Assembly (NCBI GenBank): GCA_029265335.1
Contig: JAJUJN010000108.1
Span: forward strand, 1-7,073
Length of the DNA stretch: 7,073 bases
DNA from: Alcaligenaceae bacterium
GTDB taxonomy: Bacteria > Pseudomonadota > Gammaproteobacteria > Burkholderiales > Burkholderiaceae_B
Direction: 5' to 3'
Shown here: positions 6,263 to 7,073 of the stretch, one piece after another
Numbering within the stretch: position 1 is the first letter of the stretch
How the letters are laid out: every line of letters begins with the position of its first letter
Translations under genes and position numbers: made by a program
The notes under the pieces: model-generated
Databases searched by the model: none
Seen by the model: only the letters and a program-made list of their open reading frames with translations
What the model was told of the DNA's origin: nothing

Positions 6263-6898
6263 ATGGCTGTCTACGAAATCCGTCACCCCCTGATTCGCCA
6301 CAAGCTGGGCCTGATGCGTCAGGCCGATCTCAGCACCAAGAGTTTTCGTGAGCTCGCCCAGGAAGTCGGCGCCTTGCTCACCTACGAAGCGGCCAAAGAT
6401 CTCCCCCTGGAACCCAGCACCGTCACGGGCTGGAACGGTCCGGTCGAGGTCGAACGCCTGGCGGGCAAGAAAATCACCGTCGTGCCCATTCTGCGGGCTG
6501 GCATCGGCATGCTCGATGGGGTGCTCAGCCTCCTGCCGGGTGCTCGGGTGAGCGTCGTGGGCCTGGCCCGCGACGAAACCACCCTTGAAGCACACACCTA
6601 TCTGGAACGGCTAGTGGCCGAGCTCGACCAGCGTCAGGCCATGATCGTCGATCCCATGCTCGCCACCGGCGGCTCCATGGTGGCCACCATCAACCTGCTC
6701 AAACAAGCTGGCTGCCGCGAGATTCGCGCGCTGGTCTTGGTTGCGGCCCCCGAAGGCCTCAGCCGCGTCGAAGCCGCTCACCCCGACGTCGACATCTACA
6801 CGGCCTCCATCGACGAAGGCCTCAACGAACACGGCTACATCATTCCGGGCCTGGGCGACGCGGGTGACCGCATCTTCGGCACCAAGCAGAAGCATTGA
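6263..6898 (+). CDS. upp: Uracil phosphoribosyltransferase
   Basis: This 211-residue cytoplasmic enzyme makes UMP and pyrophosphate from uracil and PRPP in pyrimidine salvage. It is full length (E. coli Upp has 208) and recognisable throughout: [14 protein letters not shown] (6-19), [14 protein letters not shown] (30-43), [15 protein letters not shown] (69-83), the PRPP loop [10 protein letters not shown] (129-138) and the uracil-binding [12 protein letters not shown] (191-202). The [16 protein letters not shown] segment (100-115) and FGTKQK end match what I recall of pseudomonad rather than enterobacterial Upp. The start is 3 bases after the carbonic anhydrase stop. The only ribosome site candidate is AAGG at 6249-6252 inside the upstream gene, so translational coupling is likely. 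No uracil permease gene (uraA), which often adjoins upp, is visible on either side within the window. Confidence 0.97.
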   Translation: MAVYEIRHPLIRHKLGLMRQADLSTKSFRELAQEVGALLTYEAAKDLPLEPSTVTGWNGPVEVERLAGKKITVVPILRAGIGMLDGVLSLLPGARVSVVGLARDETTLEAHTYLERLVAELDQRQAMIVDPMLATGGSMVATINLLKQAGCREIRALVLVAAPEGLSRVEAAHPDVDIYTASIDEGLNEHGYIIPGLGDAGDRIFGTKQKH

Positions 6899-7073
6899 AC
6901 CCGCGGCTATCCCTGGCGAACAAAAGCGAATCAGCAGATGTCGAGTTCGCCGGGGCGTACGCGCAAGGCGTCGACGCGAGTACAACGCTCTGGGCAGCTT
7001 CACCGGGATGCGTTACGGGGTGTACTCACCAATAAAAATCGAAGGATCCACTCTCACCCCGTTGAGACTGACG
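6899..7073. other. Region after upp with no assignable gene; possible gene end on minus strand
   Basis: No recognisable gene lies fully here. On the minus strand a frame entering from the right edge ends at a TAA (complement of 7013-7015) and reads VSLNGVRVDPSIFIGEYTP, which looks plausible as a protein C-terminus but matches nothing I recognise. Another minus frame ends at 7026-7028 (SGSFDFYW). On the plus strand frames from ATG 6938 and ATG 7008 stay open to the edge; the first is Arg/Ser-rich and neither has a ribosome site. The last 60 bases are visibly richer in A/T than the genes. The strand of the next gene cannot be settled without more sequence. Confidence 0.3.
6911..6955 (+). repeat. 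Inverted repeat downstream of upp
   Basis: The arms CCCTGGCGAAC (6911-6921) and GTTCGCCGGGG (6945-6955) can form an 11-bp stem with one G-U pair and a 23-base loop. It begins 12 bases after the upp stop. There is no T-run behind it, so it is not a typical intrinsic terminator. It could stabilise the 3' end of the transcript or mark a Rho-dependent end; both are guesses. Confidence 0.45.

Noticed and set aside
5741..6595. Minus-strand open frame of 284 codons under the carbonic anhydrase and upp
   Set aside because: It crosses the junction of two well-supported genes and shows no family pattern.
6611..7003. Minus-strand open frame of 130 codons at the end of upp
   Set aside because: Most of it is antisense to upp, and its Met-start region overlaps the inverted repeat and palindromes. 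No ribosome site or motif was seen.
6938..7073. Plus-strand frame from ATG 6938 open to the window edge
   Set aside because: There is no ribosome site, the composition is Arg/Ser-rich and no family is recognisable; it may be chance. More sequence would settle it.

Overview
This GC-rich window carries eight protein genes packed closely together. They look like the chromosome of an environmental gammaproteobacterium. The clues are a full-length Hsp15 (HslR) close to the E. coli protein, a Upp ending in a Pseudomonas-like FGTKQK tail, an AlkK-like acyl-CoA ligase, and strong Shine-Dalgarno sites. I cannot name the genus. I see no mobile element, CRISPR array, tRNA or rRNA.

Left part (1-2816, + strand): the end of a thiolase gene is followed after 16 bases by an AMP-forming medium/long-chain acyl-CoA ligase and after 34 more by a small SnoaL/NTF2-fold protein. 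The three read as one catabolic operon. The ligase would activate a carboxylic acid to its CoA thioester and the thiolase would cleave the 3-ketoacyl-CoA made by beta-oxidation-like steps. The SnoaL-like protein may handle a substrate-specific hydration, dehydration or isomerisation. The operon promoter is outside the window.

Middle (2813-5090): a signal-peptide-bearing dienelactone hydrolase family protein lies on the minus strand. Its stop codon overlaps the SnoaL stop codon. It is divergent from a 14-TM DHA2-type MFS exporter, and the two share a 94-base intergenic region.

Right part (5091-7073, + strand): hslR (ribosome-associated heat shock protein), a plant-type/CynT-like beta-carbonic anhydrase, and upp (uracil phosphoribosyltransferase), which starts 3 bases after the carbonic anhydrase stop. 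After upp come 175 bases with an inverted repeat and no convincing gene start. A neighbouring gene may end on the minus strand at the window edge.

Most of the window is recognisable housekeeping or catabolic content. I found no clear sign of an undescribed system. The points most worth checking are the SnoaL protein's possible Tyr/Asp/His active site within the acyl-CoA operon and the tight carbonic anhydrase-upp pair.
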